From Pseudoalteromonas shioyasakiensis (GTDB lineage: Bacteria > Pseudomonadota > Gammaproteobacteria > Enterobacterales > Alteromonadaceae): a stretch of 64,000 bases of DNA. The notes beneath the pieces are model-generated. The model was given only the letters and a program-made list of their open reading frames with translations, was not told the origin of the DNA and did not search any database. Shown here one piece after another: positions 45,221 through 54,282 of this stretch; the first letter of the stretch is position 1; each line of letters begins with the position of its first letter. The DNA lies in assembly GCF_022398475.1 (NCBI RefSeq), contig NZ_JAKEVM010000001.1, positions 1 through 64,000 of the forward strand. Reading direction: 5' to 3'. Both the position numbers and the translations under genes were made by a program.

Positions 45221-47899
45221 ATGAGCGCCAAACAAATAATAAAAGCCATTTCAGTGAGTGTTGTGGCAATAACGGCAAGCTTTAATGCCAGTGCAGCGAA
45301 TACCGAAACAATGTGGCCGGGCACGGCTTATAATCAGCAAATACCAACATTTAAACAAGTACTTGGGTACGATGTAGGTGAGCGCATTACCAATTACAAC
45401 GATATGCGTCGTTATTTAAGCGCCCTTGAACAAGCTGCGCCTGATCGTATTAAAGTGTTTAAGTACGCAAACAGCTGGGAAGGTCGTGAGCTGGTTTATG
45501 CGGTGGTTGGCACCGCGGATCATATTCGCTCATTAGAAACCCTCGCCAATAACACCCAAGCCTTGGCTGATCCGCGTATTACCTCTGAAAAAGAAGCTAA
45601 GTCGCTAATTAAAAATTTACCGACGTCTGTGTGGCTTCAGTATGCCGTGCACGGTAATGAAATTAGCTCAACCGATGCTGCACTATTCACTGCATATCAC
45701 TTATTAGCAGCCCCGAATGATGCCGTTAACAGTAAAATTTTAGACAACACCGTGGTGTTTATCGACCCATTGCAAAACCCTGATGGTCGTGAGCGTTTTG
45801 TTACTCGTTATTATGCGACCGTGGGTCTTGAGCACAGTGCAGATAGGTTAAGTGCGGAGCATAATGAGCCATGGCCAAGAGGCCGAACAAATCATTATTT
45901 GTTTGATATGAACCGTGATTGGTTAGCGCTTACTCAGCCTGAAAGTAAAGGTAGAGTGGCTGCAATCAATAAATATAAACCACAAGTGGTGGTTGATATT
46001 CATGAAATGGGCGGCGACCAATCTTACTACTTTGCACCGGCTGCTCAGCCATTTAACCCGCATATGACGAAAACCCAAATCGCCAACATGGATGCGATTG
46101 GGCAAAATCATGCGAAGTATTTTGATGAGTTTGGCTTTGATTACTTTACCCGTGAAATCTTTGATGCCTTTTATCCAGGTTACGGTGATAGCTGGCCAGT
46201 ATTTTATGGTGCATCAGCATCAACTTACGAAGTCGGCTCTGCACGTGGCCACGTGTTTGAGAAAAATACCGGTGAACTACTCACCTATTTTAATACTGTA
46301 AAGCGTCAATTTGTGGCCTCAATTTCGACCGCCGAAGGGGCTGCCAACCAACGTGAAAAACTACTAGGTGACTTTTATCAATATCAAGTTGATGCAATTG
46401 ACTCGGGTAAAGATAGCAAAGAGCGTGTTTATATTTTACCTAAGCAAAGTAACCGTGAAGGCGCTCATAGACTCGCAACCTTAATGGCTGAGCATGGTGT
46501 TGAAGTTAAACAAGCAACTGAAGACTTCAAAGCCTGTGGCGTTAAGTATAAAGCGGGTAGCTATTTTATTGATACCGCGCAGCCACGCGGGGTATTTGTG
46601 CGTACCACGTTTACAGATCAAGTAGATATGGCTGAAGCATTTGTGAAAGAGCAAGAAAGACGTCGTGCTCGTAACCTAGGTGATGAAATTTACGATGTCA
46701 CAGGTTGGTCGCTGCCGATGATGTTTAATGTTGATAGCGATAGTTGTGGTCGCGCAGTTAGCGCAGATAGTAAAGCGGTTCAGGCCGACGACACATTGCT
46801 TGGTAAAGTGAATAATCCAGAAGCCTCAGTGGCTTATATTGTTGCTTGGGGTGATACGGCCGCAGCACGCTTTTTAACAGCAGCACTGCAAGCTGGCATT
46901 AAACTGAAAAGTGCTGATCAAGCATTTGTATTGGGTGATAAAACTAACTACCCAGCGGGTAGCTTAGTAATCGAAAAACGCCTAAACGATAAAGACTTAC
47001 TCACCAAAATTAGCCAAATTGCTGAGCAAACTGGTGCAATAGTTGATGGTGTGGATTCAAGTTGGGTGATTGAAGGCCCAAGCTTTGGTAGTAACAAAAC
47101 AGTGCCTATGGTAGCACCAAAAGTGGCGATTGCATGGGATGCAGCCACTCGTGAGCTAAGCGCCGGTAACACTCGTTTTGTTATCGAAAGACAGCTTGGC
47201 TACCCGGTGACAGCTATTCGCACACCCATGCTTGCTTGGGCTGATTTAAGTGATTACCAAGTGCTTATTTTACCAGAAGGTAATTACGAGCAAGCACTAG
47301 GTAAATCGGGTGCAGCTAATTTAAAAAGCTGGGTTAAAGCGGGTGGCGTGTTGATTGCCCTAGGTAATGCTAACCGCTTTACCACTAATGCTGATTACGG
47401 TTTGTTAGATGTTCAACGCGAGCAAGCTTACCGAGAAGATAAAGCAAGTAGCAGTGATGATAAAAGTAGTAAAGTGGCAGGGCAGTTATTTGCTTCTCGC
47501 GATGATTTAAAAGCAGCTAGCATTGAGCCACATACATCGCCAGACTATGTAGCCGGTGTACTTGCAAATGTTGAAGTAGACCAAGAGCATTGGTTAACCG
47601 CTGGGGTTGATAAAGACCTTGTTGCGGTAGCTTACGGTAATGATATTTACACGCCAATAAAACTGAACTCAGGTAAAAACTTAGCTTGGTTTACAGGTAA
47701 AGATGATGTGCTAGCAAGTGGTTATCTATGGCAGCAAAATAAAGCACAGCTTGCGTATAAGCCATTGCTTGTTCATCAACCGCAAGGCAAAGGCATGGTG
47801 ATAGGCTTTACACAGTCACCAACCTACCGTGCCTACCTTGAAGGCATGAATGTACTGTTAACTAACACGATTTTCCGTGCTGCAGCACATGCTCAGTAA
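45221..47899 (+). CDS. Secreted M14 family zinc carboxypeptidase-like protein
   Basis: About 892 residues from ATG 45221 (GGGA 6 bases upstream). Signal peptide ends near SAANTE. The M14 domain (about 40-360) has zinc ligands in HGNEISS, substrate-site NPDGRER and VVDIHEMGGDQSY, and catalytic Glu in YEVGSARG. The remaining 500 residues include a class-I glutamine-amidotransferase-like fold (AWADLSDYQVLILPEGNY) found in many large bacterial M14 proteins. Probably a peptidase acting on exogenous peptide; the exact substrate is unknown. Confidence 0.9.
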   Translation: MSAKQIIKAISVSVVAITASFNASAANTETMWPGTAYNQQIPTFKQVLGYDVGERITNYNDMRRYLSALEQAAPDRIKVFKYANSWEGRELVYAVVGTADHIRSLETLANNTQALADPRITSEKEAKSLIKNLPTSVWLQYAVHGNEISSTDAALFTAYHLLAAPNDAVNSKILDNTVVFIDPLQNPDGRERFVTRYYATVGLEHSADRLSAEHNEPWPRGRTNHYLFDMNRDWLALTQPESKGRVAAINKYKPQVVVDIHEMGGDQSYYFAPAAQPFNPHMTKTQIANMDAIGQNHAKYFDEFGFDYFTREIFDAFYPGYGDSWPVFYGASASTYEVGSARGHVFEKNTGELLTYFNTVKRQFVASISTAEGAANQREKLLGDFYQYQVDAIDSGKDSKERVYILPKQSNREGAHRLATLMAEHGVEVKQATEDFKACGVKYKAGSYFIDTAQPRGVFVRTTFTDQVDMAEAFVKEQERRRARNLGDEIYDVTGWSLPMMFNVDSDSCGRAVSADSKAVQADDTLLGKVNNPEASVAYIVAWGDTAAARFLTAALQAGIKLKSADQAFVLGDKTNYPAGSLVIEKRLNDKDLLTKISQIAEQTGAIVDGVDSSWVIEGPSFGSNKTVPMVAPKVAIAWDAATRELSAGNTRFVIERQLGYPVTAIRTPMLAWADLSDYQVLILPEGNYEQALGKSGAANLKSWVKAGGVLIALGNANRFTTNADYGLLDVQREQAYREDKASSSDDKSSKVAGQLFASRDDLKAASIEPHTSPDYVAGVLANVEVDQEHWLTAGVDKDLVAVAYGNDIYTPIKLNSGKNLAWFTGKDDVLASGYLWQQNKAQLAYKPLLVHQPQGKGMVIGFTQSPTYRAYLEGMNVLLTNTIFRAAAHAQ

Positions 47900-47914
47900 G
47901 GTTTTAGTCTAATC

Positions 47915-47946
47915 AAAAAGCCCGCCGATGTTGCGGGCTTTTTTGT
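47915..47946 (+). terminator. Rho-independent terminator after the M14 peptidase
   Basis: AAAAGCCCGC pairs with GCGGGCTTTT around CGATGTT, followed by T residues. Confidence 0.92.
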
Positions 47947-47989
47947 GTTTAGATATCTATAAAACACAATTCCAAAAAGAGTGGGCAAT

Positions 47990-48022
47990 AAAAAAGCCCG
48001 CAGGGCAAAGGGCGGGCTTTTT
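47990..48022 (-). terminator. Terminator of the GH109 gene
   Basis: AAAAAAGCCCGC (47990-48001) and GCGGGCTTTTT (48012-48022) form a stem, with A/T tracts on both sides. It lies 23 bases beyond the GH109 stop on the minus strand. Confidence 0.9.
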
Positions 48023-48044
48023 AGTATTCCAAGGAGAGAAAGTG

Positions 48045-49505
48045 CTAAGACACAATCCCTAGTGGCTTACCTGTTTGCCAAGCGCCACGGGTAAAGTCTG
48101 GAATCGTTTTGCTGTTACTTCTATCTGCAACTGATGCCATACTTTGCGGGAAGATTGATGACCATGCTGCGGCATCGTATACATCTTGATCGAGTGGCTC
48201 ATTATTGCGTAAGCAGTAGATCATGCGCCAAAGCATAATGAAGTCCATACCGCCGTGGCCACCGTTCTTGACCGCTTCTTCACCCATGCGTTTCCATAGT
48301 GGGTGATCAAACTCAGCACGCCACTTTTCCATATCTTGATCCCAGCTATGAAAGTTTTGCATATGTGGCTTACGACCCTGCGAACCTGCTTTTTCCCAGG
48401 CAGCGAGCTCAGCTTCATATTGCTGTTGGTAAATTTTCGCGATGGCTGGTGGCACATCTTCAAGAGCAATACGGTTAGGGAATCCAGCAAATGTGCCATT
48501 AGTACCTTGAATTAAGTTATGGCGGCTGTACGGACGAGGGCTTGTGGTGTCGTGCTGAACCATAATGCTACGACCTTTCACTGTTTTAATAATGCTGGTG
48601 TTCATGTCGCCAGCAGTAAATTTCAGTGAGCGACGTTCGTGGCCCGCAGGAAATTCACGCTCTGCGTAAGCTGCGCGGCCAAGTGCAGGTGAGCTGACTG
48701 ATGTAACAAAATCAAAGCGGTCACCACGGTTGATGTTCATATACTGAGAAACTGGGCCTAAACCATGGGTTGGGTATAAGTTACCGTTTACCTTGGTATG
48801 CCAGTAAGTACGCCAAGAACCTGTGCTGCGGTCAATTTCTTTCATTTGCCAACGCAGGTCATGAATATAAGCAGCTTCACCATGCAGTAACTCACCAAAT
48901 ACGCCTTTACGAACCATGTTTAAAACCATTAACTCGTCACGGCCGTAGTTAACGTTTTCCATCATCATGCAGTTCTTTTGCGTGCGCTCAGCAGTGTTTA
49001 CTAGTTGCCAACACTCTTCCATCGTGGTTGCTGCAGGTACTTCAACAAAGGCGTGCTTACCACTTTCCATGGTCTCAACACTCATAGGTGTGTGCCATTT
49101 CCAAGGGGTTGAAATGATCACAATGTCGATGTCATCGCGAGCAAGCATGTCTAAATAGGCTTTATCAGAACCCGTATAAGCAGTTGGTTTAGGTAAGCCT
49201 TTTTCAACAACATAATTAACAGACTTATCTAGCATTAGCTGATCTGTATCGCAAATAGCTTTAATTTCAACACCTTCAATATGGCAAAGATGTTTAACAT
49301 GGCCGCTACCACGTTGACCAACCCCAATAAAACCAACACGTACCACATCCATTGCTGGCACAGCTAAGCCCATTACGCTTTTACCTTGTGCTGCAAGCGG
49401 TGTGCTTTGATTATCACCTTGTTGGCTTTTTGCACAGCCAGTCACGACTGTCGCGGCGGTAATGGCTGCGGCAGATTTTAAAAAACTACGTCTATCTATT
49501 GTCAT
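48045..49505 (-). CDS. GH109-type alpha-N-acetylgalactosaminidase (Gfo/Idh/MocA fold)
   Basis: 486 residues. A Tat signal (DRRSFLKS) runs into a lipobox-like VVTGC, suggesting Tat export and possibly lipidation. A Rossmann domain follows with [14 protein letters not shown] (NAD+ binding) and the Gfo/Idh/MocA C-terminal domain. The YPTHGLGPV motif and overall length match GH109 enzymes, which hydrolyse terminal alpha-GalNAc using NAD+ as redox cofactor. It is divergent from agaZ and shares a control region with four CTTTC boxes, which strongly supports GalNAc release. Catalytic assignment is by family. Confidence 0.88.
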   Translation of the reverse strand: MTIDRRSFLKSAAAITAATVVTGCAKSQQGDNQSTPLAAQGKSVMGLAVPAMDVVRVGFIGVGQRGSGHVKHLCHIEGVEIKAICDTDQLMLDKSVNYVVEKGLPKPTAYTGSDKAYLDMLARDDIDIVIISTPWKWHTPMSVETMESGKHAFVEVPAATTMEECWQLVNTAERTQKNCMMMENVNYGRDELMVLNMVRKGVFGELLHGEAAYIHDLRWQMKEIDRSTGSWRTYWHTKVNGNLYPTHGLGPVSQYMNINRGDRFDFVTSVSSPALGRAAYAEREFPAGHERRSLKFTAGDMNTSIIKTVKGRSIMVQHDTTSPRPYSRHNLIQGTNGTFAGFPNRIALEDVPPAIAKIYQQQYEAELAAWEKAGSQGRKPHMQNFHSWDQDMEKWRAEFDHPLWKRMGEEAVKNGGHGGMDFIMLWRMIYCLRNNEPLDQDVYDAAAWSSIFPQSMASVADRSNSKTIPDFTRGAWQTGKPLGIVS

Positions 49506-49593
49506 AACGATACCTAAATCACTGAGATTATTTTAATAGTGGGTTTCAGTTGTTTCTGTTATATCGCAACTCGAAGTCAATTACAATTAAATG

Positions 49594-49694
49594 CTTTCAA
49601 ATTCTTTCGCAACCTTGGGTTTTATCATTTTAATCCTTATGCAATAGCGTGGTTAGCGTGTTTTAAACTTATTTCACACCTTTCGTTATCTTTC
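49594..49694. promoter_or_regulatory. AgaR-type box cluster between the GH109 gene and agaZ
   Basis: Four CTTTC boxes: 49594-49598 and 49604-49608 (10-base period), and 49680-49684 and 49690-49694 (10-base period). CTTTC in multiple copies is the described AgaR motif in proteobacteria. The pairs are one helical turn apart and would allow control of both divergent genes. The remaining 274-base gap has no other clear signal. Confidence 0.75.
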
Positions 49695-49779
49695 ACTTTA
49701 TTGCGCAGCGTTTCGCGCTGTGCTACTGTAATTTCAAATCACGTATCTAACCATAGGCGTAAGCTGCTTGGAGAAAACC

Positions 49780-51045
49780 ATGAATGCATTAAAAACGATT
49801 ATAAATAACAATCGAGTAGGGCAAGCGCAGGGTATTTATTCTGTGTGTTGTGCACACCCGCTCGTTATCGAAGCAGCAATGTTGCAAGCTCTCAATGATG
49901 ACACCGAAATTTTAATTGAAGCTACGGCGAATCAAGTTAATCAGTTTGGTGGTTACACAGGGATGAAGCCCCATGACTTCGTTGAGTTTGTTCATACAAT
50001 AGCCGAAAAAGTAGGGTTAGATACCCAGCGCGTTATTTTGGGGGGGGATCATTTAGGGCCTGTGTGTTGGGTAAATGAGCCTGCAGAGGTTGCAATGGTA
50101 AAAGCTGTTGACCTAGTAAAAGCCTATGCAAGCGCTGGTTTTAAGAAAATTCATTTAGATGCCAGTATGCCATGTGCTGACGATGGAGAACGTTTAGCTG
50201 ATGCCGAAATTGCCAAGCGTGCAGCGTTGATGTGCCAAGCCGCTGAGTCGGTAGCAAAAGATAACGATATTCTTTATGTGGTGGGTACTGAGGTTCCTCC
50301 TCCGGGTGGCGCTACAGAAGAACATGAAATTATTGAGGTATCTCATGTTGAGGGAGTGCAGCAAACAATCGAATTACATCAGGCTGCATTTGCGAACTTA
50401 AATATAAGCGATGTTTGGTCACGCGTTATTGCTGTTGTTGTGCAGCCAGGAGTTGAGTTTGATAACCATCAAATTTTTGATTATCAACGTAATGAAGCTC
50501 AAAAACTAAAAGAGTTTATCACCACTGTCGATAACCTTGTTTATGAGGCTCACTCTACCGACTATCAGCCAGATCATTGCTACCACGAACTGGTGCAAGA
50601 TCACTTTGCCATATTAAAAGTGGGTCCTCAGCTTACCTATGCACTACGCGAAGGGTTGTTTGCATTATCTTATATTGAAGATCAATTAGTCGAAGCGGCT
50701 AAGCGCTCTAATTTACGTGATGTATGTGAGCGCATCATGCTAGAAAAGCCACATTACTGGAATAAGTTTTACCCAACACAAGGTGCTGAAGCTAAGCTGT
50801 TTAGAGCTTATAGTTATAGCGACCGTATTCGTTATTACTGGCCTGAAGATGAAATAAAACAAACTGTAGAAACACTGTTTGAAAACTTAGAAGGGCAAAT
50901 TATCCCACAGACCTTGCTTAGTCAGTTTATGCCAGCGCAATACAAGGCATTGATCAATGGTCAAATTAACTCATCACCTCGTGAGTTAGTACTCAATAAA
51001 ATAATGGAAGTAACGAATACCTATTCGCGTGCTTGTAATCAATAA
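49780..51045 (+). CDS. agaZ: AgaZ/KbaZ-like tagatose-1,6-bisphosphate aldolase subunit
   Basis: About 421 residues of the GatZ/KbaZ family, with GGDHLGPVCW and HLDASMPCADD. In E. coli these proteins are non-catalytic partners that stabilise the class II aldolase KbaY/GatY; a Tag6P-kinase role was proposed earlier in the literature. No aldolase catalytic subunit or PfkB kinase is present here. ATG 49780 is used because GGAG lies 6 bases upstream. First gene of the agaZSKA operon. Confidence 0.93.
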   Translation: MNALKTIINNNRVGQAQGIYSVCCAHPLVIEAAMLQALNDDTEILIEATANQVNQFGGYTGMKPHDFVEFVHTIAEKVGLDTQRVILGGDHLGPVCWVNEPAEVAMVKAVDLVKAYASAGFKKIHLDASMPCADDGERLADAEIAKRAALMCQAAESVAKDNDILYVVGTEVPPPGGATEEHEIIEVSHVEGVQQTIELHQAAFANLNISDVWSRVIAVVVQPGVEFDNHQIFDYQRNEAQKLKEFITTVDNLVYEAHSTDYQPDHCYHELVQDHFAILKVGPQLTYALREGLFALSYIEDQLVEAAKRSNLRDVCERIMLEKPHYWNKFYPTQGAEAKLFRAYSYSDRIRYYWPEDEIKQTVETLFENLEGQIIPQTLLSQFMPAQYKALINGQINSSPRELVLNKIMEVTNTYSRACNQ

Positions 51046-51068
51046 GTGGTGTTGAGAGAGAATTAATT

Positions 51069-52187
51069 ATGACGCAGTATTTATCTTTAAACGAAGCAGA
51101 GCTTAAGCAGCAAAACGCATATTGGACAGCAAGAGAAATCTCTCAGCAGCCAGAGTCATGGTGCAATACAGCGGCTATTATTGAAACGCATCGAGCAGAA
51201 ATAAGCGCATTTTTAGCGCCAATTTTGGTATTAAAAGGACTGCAAATCGTATTAACGGGGGCTGGCACATCAGCCTATGTTGGCGAAGCATTAGCACCAC
51301 ACTTATCAGCTAAAACGGATTTAAATGTGCGCGCAGTTAGTACTACAGACATTGTGTCTAACCCACATGGTTTTTTAAAGAAGGGCACACCCACTTTACT
51401 TATTTCTTATGCGCGTTCAGGTAATAGCCCTGAAAGTGTCGCGGCGGTTGATATCGCAGAGCAAGTTGTTGAAAAGTGCTATCACTTAGTCATTACCTGT
51501 AATGAAAATGGTGAATTAGCGAAAAGAGCGGCAGCTAAAAAAAATAGTTTTAGTGTACTTATGCCAAAAGAAACCCTGGATGAAAGCTTTGCTATGACCA
51601 GTAGTTTCACTTCGATGCTGCTTTCAACCTTATGTATTTTTACCCCTGATGTTAACCAGCTTTCACAAGTTGCCACGCAAACAGAGCAGCTGCTCGACAC
51701 GCAACTTGAAGAGATCAAAGGCTTTGCGCAAACAGATATTGAACGTTTGGTGTTTTTAGGAACAGGCTCATTACTTGGCTATGCTAAAGAAGCGGCCTTA
51801 AAGTGCTTAGAGCTGACCAATGGTGATTTAATAAGCTACTTTGAAACCCCACTTGGTTTTCGTCATGGTCCTAAAACCATTATTAATGATAAAACCGCAG
51901 TGATGTTAATGGCCTCAAGTGATTTTTATAGTAGTTTGTATGATACTGATTTATATAATGAACTACTAAATGACCAACAGTGTTTAGCGGTTAAAAAACT
52001 GGCGTTAAATACTGAACTGGTCGAGCTAGATGATGTTTGGCAAGGTCTGTATTATATTGTCTATTGTCAGATTTTTGCATTTTATAAATCAATGTCACTC
52101 GGTTTAACACCTGATAACCCTTGTCCTACGGGCGAAGTTAACCGTGTTGTAAAAGGGGTAACTATTTACCCATTAACTTCTCGCTAA
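51069..52187 (+). CDS. agaS: Galactosamine-6-phosphate deaminase/isomerase AgaS
   Basis: 372 residues with two SIS domains (LTGAGTSAYVGEALAP and FLGTGSLLGYAKEAALKCLELT). It converts galactosamine-6-phosphate to tagatose-6-phosphate with ammonia release, the main deaminase in GalNAc catabolism. 23 bases after agaZ. Confidence 0.94.
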   Translation: MTQYLSLNEAELKQQNAYWTAREISQQPESWCNTAAIIETHRAEISAFLAPILVLKGLQIVLTGAGTSAYVGEALAPHLSAKTDLNVRAVSTTDIVSNPHGFLKKGTPTLLISYARSGNSPESVAAVDIAEQVVEKCYHLVITCNENGELAKRAAAKKNSFSVLMPKETLDESFAMTSSFTSMLLSTLCIFTPDVNQLSQVATQTEQLLDTQLEEIKGFAQTDIERLVFLGTGSLLGYAKEAALKCLELTNGDLISYFETPLGFRHGPKTIINDKTAVMLMASSDFYSSLYDTDLYNELLNDQQCLAVKKLALNTELVELDDVWQGLYYIVYCQIFAFYKSMSLGLTPDNPCPTGEVNRVVKGVTIYPLTSR

Positions 52188-52204
52188 GTAGTGTTGGGTA
52201 AAGT

Positions 52205-53128
52205 ATGGCTGTTTACGGACTCGATATTGGTGGTACAAAAATAGAGACCGCCATTTTTAATGATAATTTAGAGCAACAGCAAAGTTGGCGTATTACTACG
52301 CCAACTGATGACTATCAGCAATTTTTGCACGCAATTTATCAGCAGGTAATTAAAGCCGATGAACTGACAGGTTGCCAAGGTGCGGTGGGCATCGGTATGC
52401 CTGGTATCGTTAATGATGAAGGTAAAGTGCTGTCGGCTAATGTGCCGTGTGCCACAGGCAAAGTGATTGCAAACGATCTTCAAGCATTATTAAAACGCCC
52501 TGTTGCGATATTAAATGACACCCGATGTTTCGCTTTATCAGAAGCAAATGGCGGAGCTGGTGAAGGTTATAGCCGAGTATTCGGTGCCATTGTTGGCACT
52601 GGTGCGGCGGGCGGTATGTGTATTGATGGAACCTTGTTTAACCAAGGTTTGGGCATGTCAGGGGAGTACGGCCATTTACCACTTTCAGCATATTTGCAGC
52701 AAAAATACCAGCTGCCAGTTTTAAAGTGTGGTTGTGGTTTAAATGGCTGTGTCGAAAGTTATATTGCGGGGCCTGGTGTACAAACCTTGTATCAGCATAT
52801 TACGCAATCTCCTAAATCTGCGATTGAATGGGCTAACGATATCAAGAGCTCGGATGAGCAAGCCTTAAAGGTGCTCGCTTGTTACTTAGATATTCTTGGC
52901 GAAACCTTTGCTGCTATTAGTAAAAGTTTGCACCCAGAAGTTATCGTGCTGGGGGGCGGGCTGTCGCTCATTGATGCAATAGTAGAAAAACTCCCTGACG
53001 CGATTCAAACTCATTTATTTTCAGGTTTTGCCGTGCCAGAAGTGAAGCGCGCAAAATTTGGTGATTCTAGCGGCGTAAGAGGCGCTGCAATAATAGGAAG
53101 TGTTTATGCTAATTCCAACGCATCTTAA
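52205..53128 (+). CDS. agaK: N-acetylgalactosamine kinase AgaK (ROK family)
   Basis: 307 residues. ROK-family kinase with N-terminal phosphate loop GLDIGGTKIE, catalytic Asp in LNDTRC, and zinc motif CGCGLNGCVE. It phosphorylates cytoplasmic GalNAc to GalNAc-6-phosphate, as expected where import is by a permease and not a PTS. The sequence alone does not distinguish GalNAc from GlcNAc; the locus decides. The 3' end overlaps agaA. Confidence 0.9.
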   Translation: MAVYGLDIGGTKIETAIFNDNLEQQQSWRITTPTDDYQQFLHAIYQQVIKADELTGCQGAVGIGMPGIVNDEGKVLSANVPCATGKVIANDLQALLKRPVAILNDTRCFALSEANGGAGEGYSRVFGAIVGTGAAGGMCIDGTLFNQGLGMSGEYGHLPLSAYLQQKYQLPVLKCGCGLNGCVESYIAGPGVQTLYQHITQSPKSAIEWANDIKSSDEQALKVLACYLDILGETFAAISKSLHPEVIVLGGGLSLIDAIVEKLPDAIQTHLFSGFAVPEVKRAKFGDSSGVRGAAIIGSVYANSNAS

Positions 53129-54269
53129 TCGTTATTACTTAAAAGCCGCAAAAGTGGTGACTGCTGATGCGGTTTTACTCGATCACGTGGTCTTGGTCGA
53201 GCAAGGTAAAATTACTGCCATTACCAAGCAAATAGCGCCCGAGATCGAGGTAATTGATTTAGGTGAGCACAGTTTATTTCCGGGCTTTATCGATTTACAT
53301 ATTCATGGCCGGGAAGGCTGCGATATTATGGACGGCACCCCAGAATCACTAGAGACTATTTCTCGTTCTTTAGCAAAGCACGGCGTAACGGGTTTTGTTG
53401 GTACAACGGTGACCGCAGACTGGGACGTCTCAATTCAAGCTTATAAAAATATGGCGAGTGCGTATCAAAAAGGCTTGGCTGGAGCGCAGTTGCTAGGGGC
53501 TTATAACGAAGGTTTATTCTTTGCCGAAGCTCATAAAGGCGCGCATAACGAGTCATTTTTTTTAGAGCTTACTAAACAGCGATTTGATGAAATTTATGCC
53601 GCATGTGAAGGTTGCTTAAGCTCATTTGCGTTAGCGCCAGAACTACTTAAATCCCCCGATATGATCCGCTATATCACCGATAAAGGTGTGCGTGTGATGC
53701 TCGGCCATACAGATGCTAATTTTGAGCAAACAACACAAGCTCTTGCTCATGGTGCCTGCGGTGGTGTGCATATTTTTAATGGTATGCGCGGTATTCATCA
53801 TCGTGATCCCGGCTGTACTGGCGCACTGTTGATGGACAACGATGCCATGGTTGAGCTTATTCCTGATGGTATTCATTTGCACCCGAGCATCATGAACATG
53901 GTTTACCGTTTAAAAGGGGCAGATAAAATTGCTCTGATCACAGATTGCGTGAGCGCCGGAGGCTTACAAGATGGTCGCTACCGCTTAGGTGAGCTTCCTA
54001 TTGTGGTTAAGCAAGGTGTTGCACGCACTGAGAGCGGCTCTTTAGCGGGCAGTACATTAACCATGGAAGTTGGCGTTGAACGCTTTTATAACCTAACCGA
54101 CGCAAGCCTAGTTGAAGCAACTAACATGGCCAGTTTAGTACCCGCTGAGTTTTTAAATAAAGCGGAGCAAATAGGCAGTATTGCGGTAGGTAAACAGGCT
54201 AATTTTGCCCTGCTCGATAAAGACTTCTCTGTGCAAGCAACGATCTGTGCGGGTAAGCAAATCTATTAA
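53106..54269 (+). CDS. agaA: N-acetylgalactosamine-6-phosphate deacetylase AgaA (type II)
   Basis: About 387 residues. Amidohydrolase of the NagA/AgaA group with GFIDLHIHGREGCD, metal-site Glu in AYNEGLFFAEAHKGAHN, HTDAN and catalytic Asp in LITDCVSAGG. It removes acetate from GalNAc-6-phosphate. ATG 53106 (GGAAG upstream) overlaps agaK by 23 bases. The specificity for GalNAc6P is inferred from operon partners. Confidence 0.92.
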   Translation: MLIPTHLNRYYLKAAKVVTADAVLLDHVVLVEQGKITAITKQIAPEIEVIDLGEHSLFPGFIDLHIHGREGCDIMDGTPESLETISRSLAKHGVTGFVGTTVTADWDVSIQAYKNMASAYQKGLAGAQLLGAYNEGLFFAEAHKGAHNESFFLELTKQRFDEIYAACEGCLSSFALAPELLKSPDMIRYITDKGVRVMLGHTDANFEQTTQALAHGACGGVHIFNGMRGIHHRDPGCTGALLMDNDAMVELIPDGIHLHPSIMNMVYRLKGADKIALITDCVSAGGLQDGRYRLGELPIVVKQGVARTESGSLAGSTLTMEVGVERFYNLTDASLVEATNMASLVPAEFLNKAEQIGSIAVGKQANFALLDKDFSVQATICAGKQIY

Positions 54270-54282
54270 AAGTTAAGTGAGA

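Noticed and set aside
48045-49505. GH109 gene as a simple NAD-dependent sugar dehydrogenase
   Set aside because: The fold is the same, but the Tat signal, PTHGLGP motif and divergent position to aga genes favour the GH109 glycosidase.
49539-49808. 89-residue frame overlapping the start of agaZ
   Set aside because: It covers the box cluster and runs out of frame into agaZ; no ribosome-binding site.
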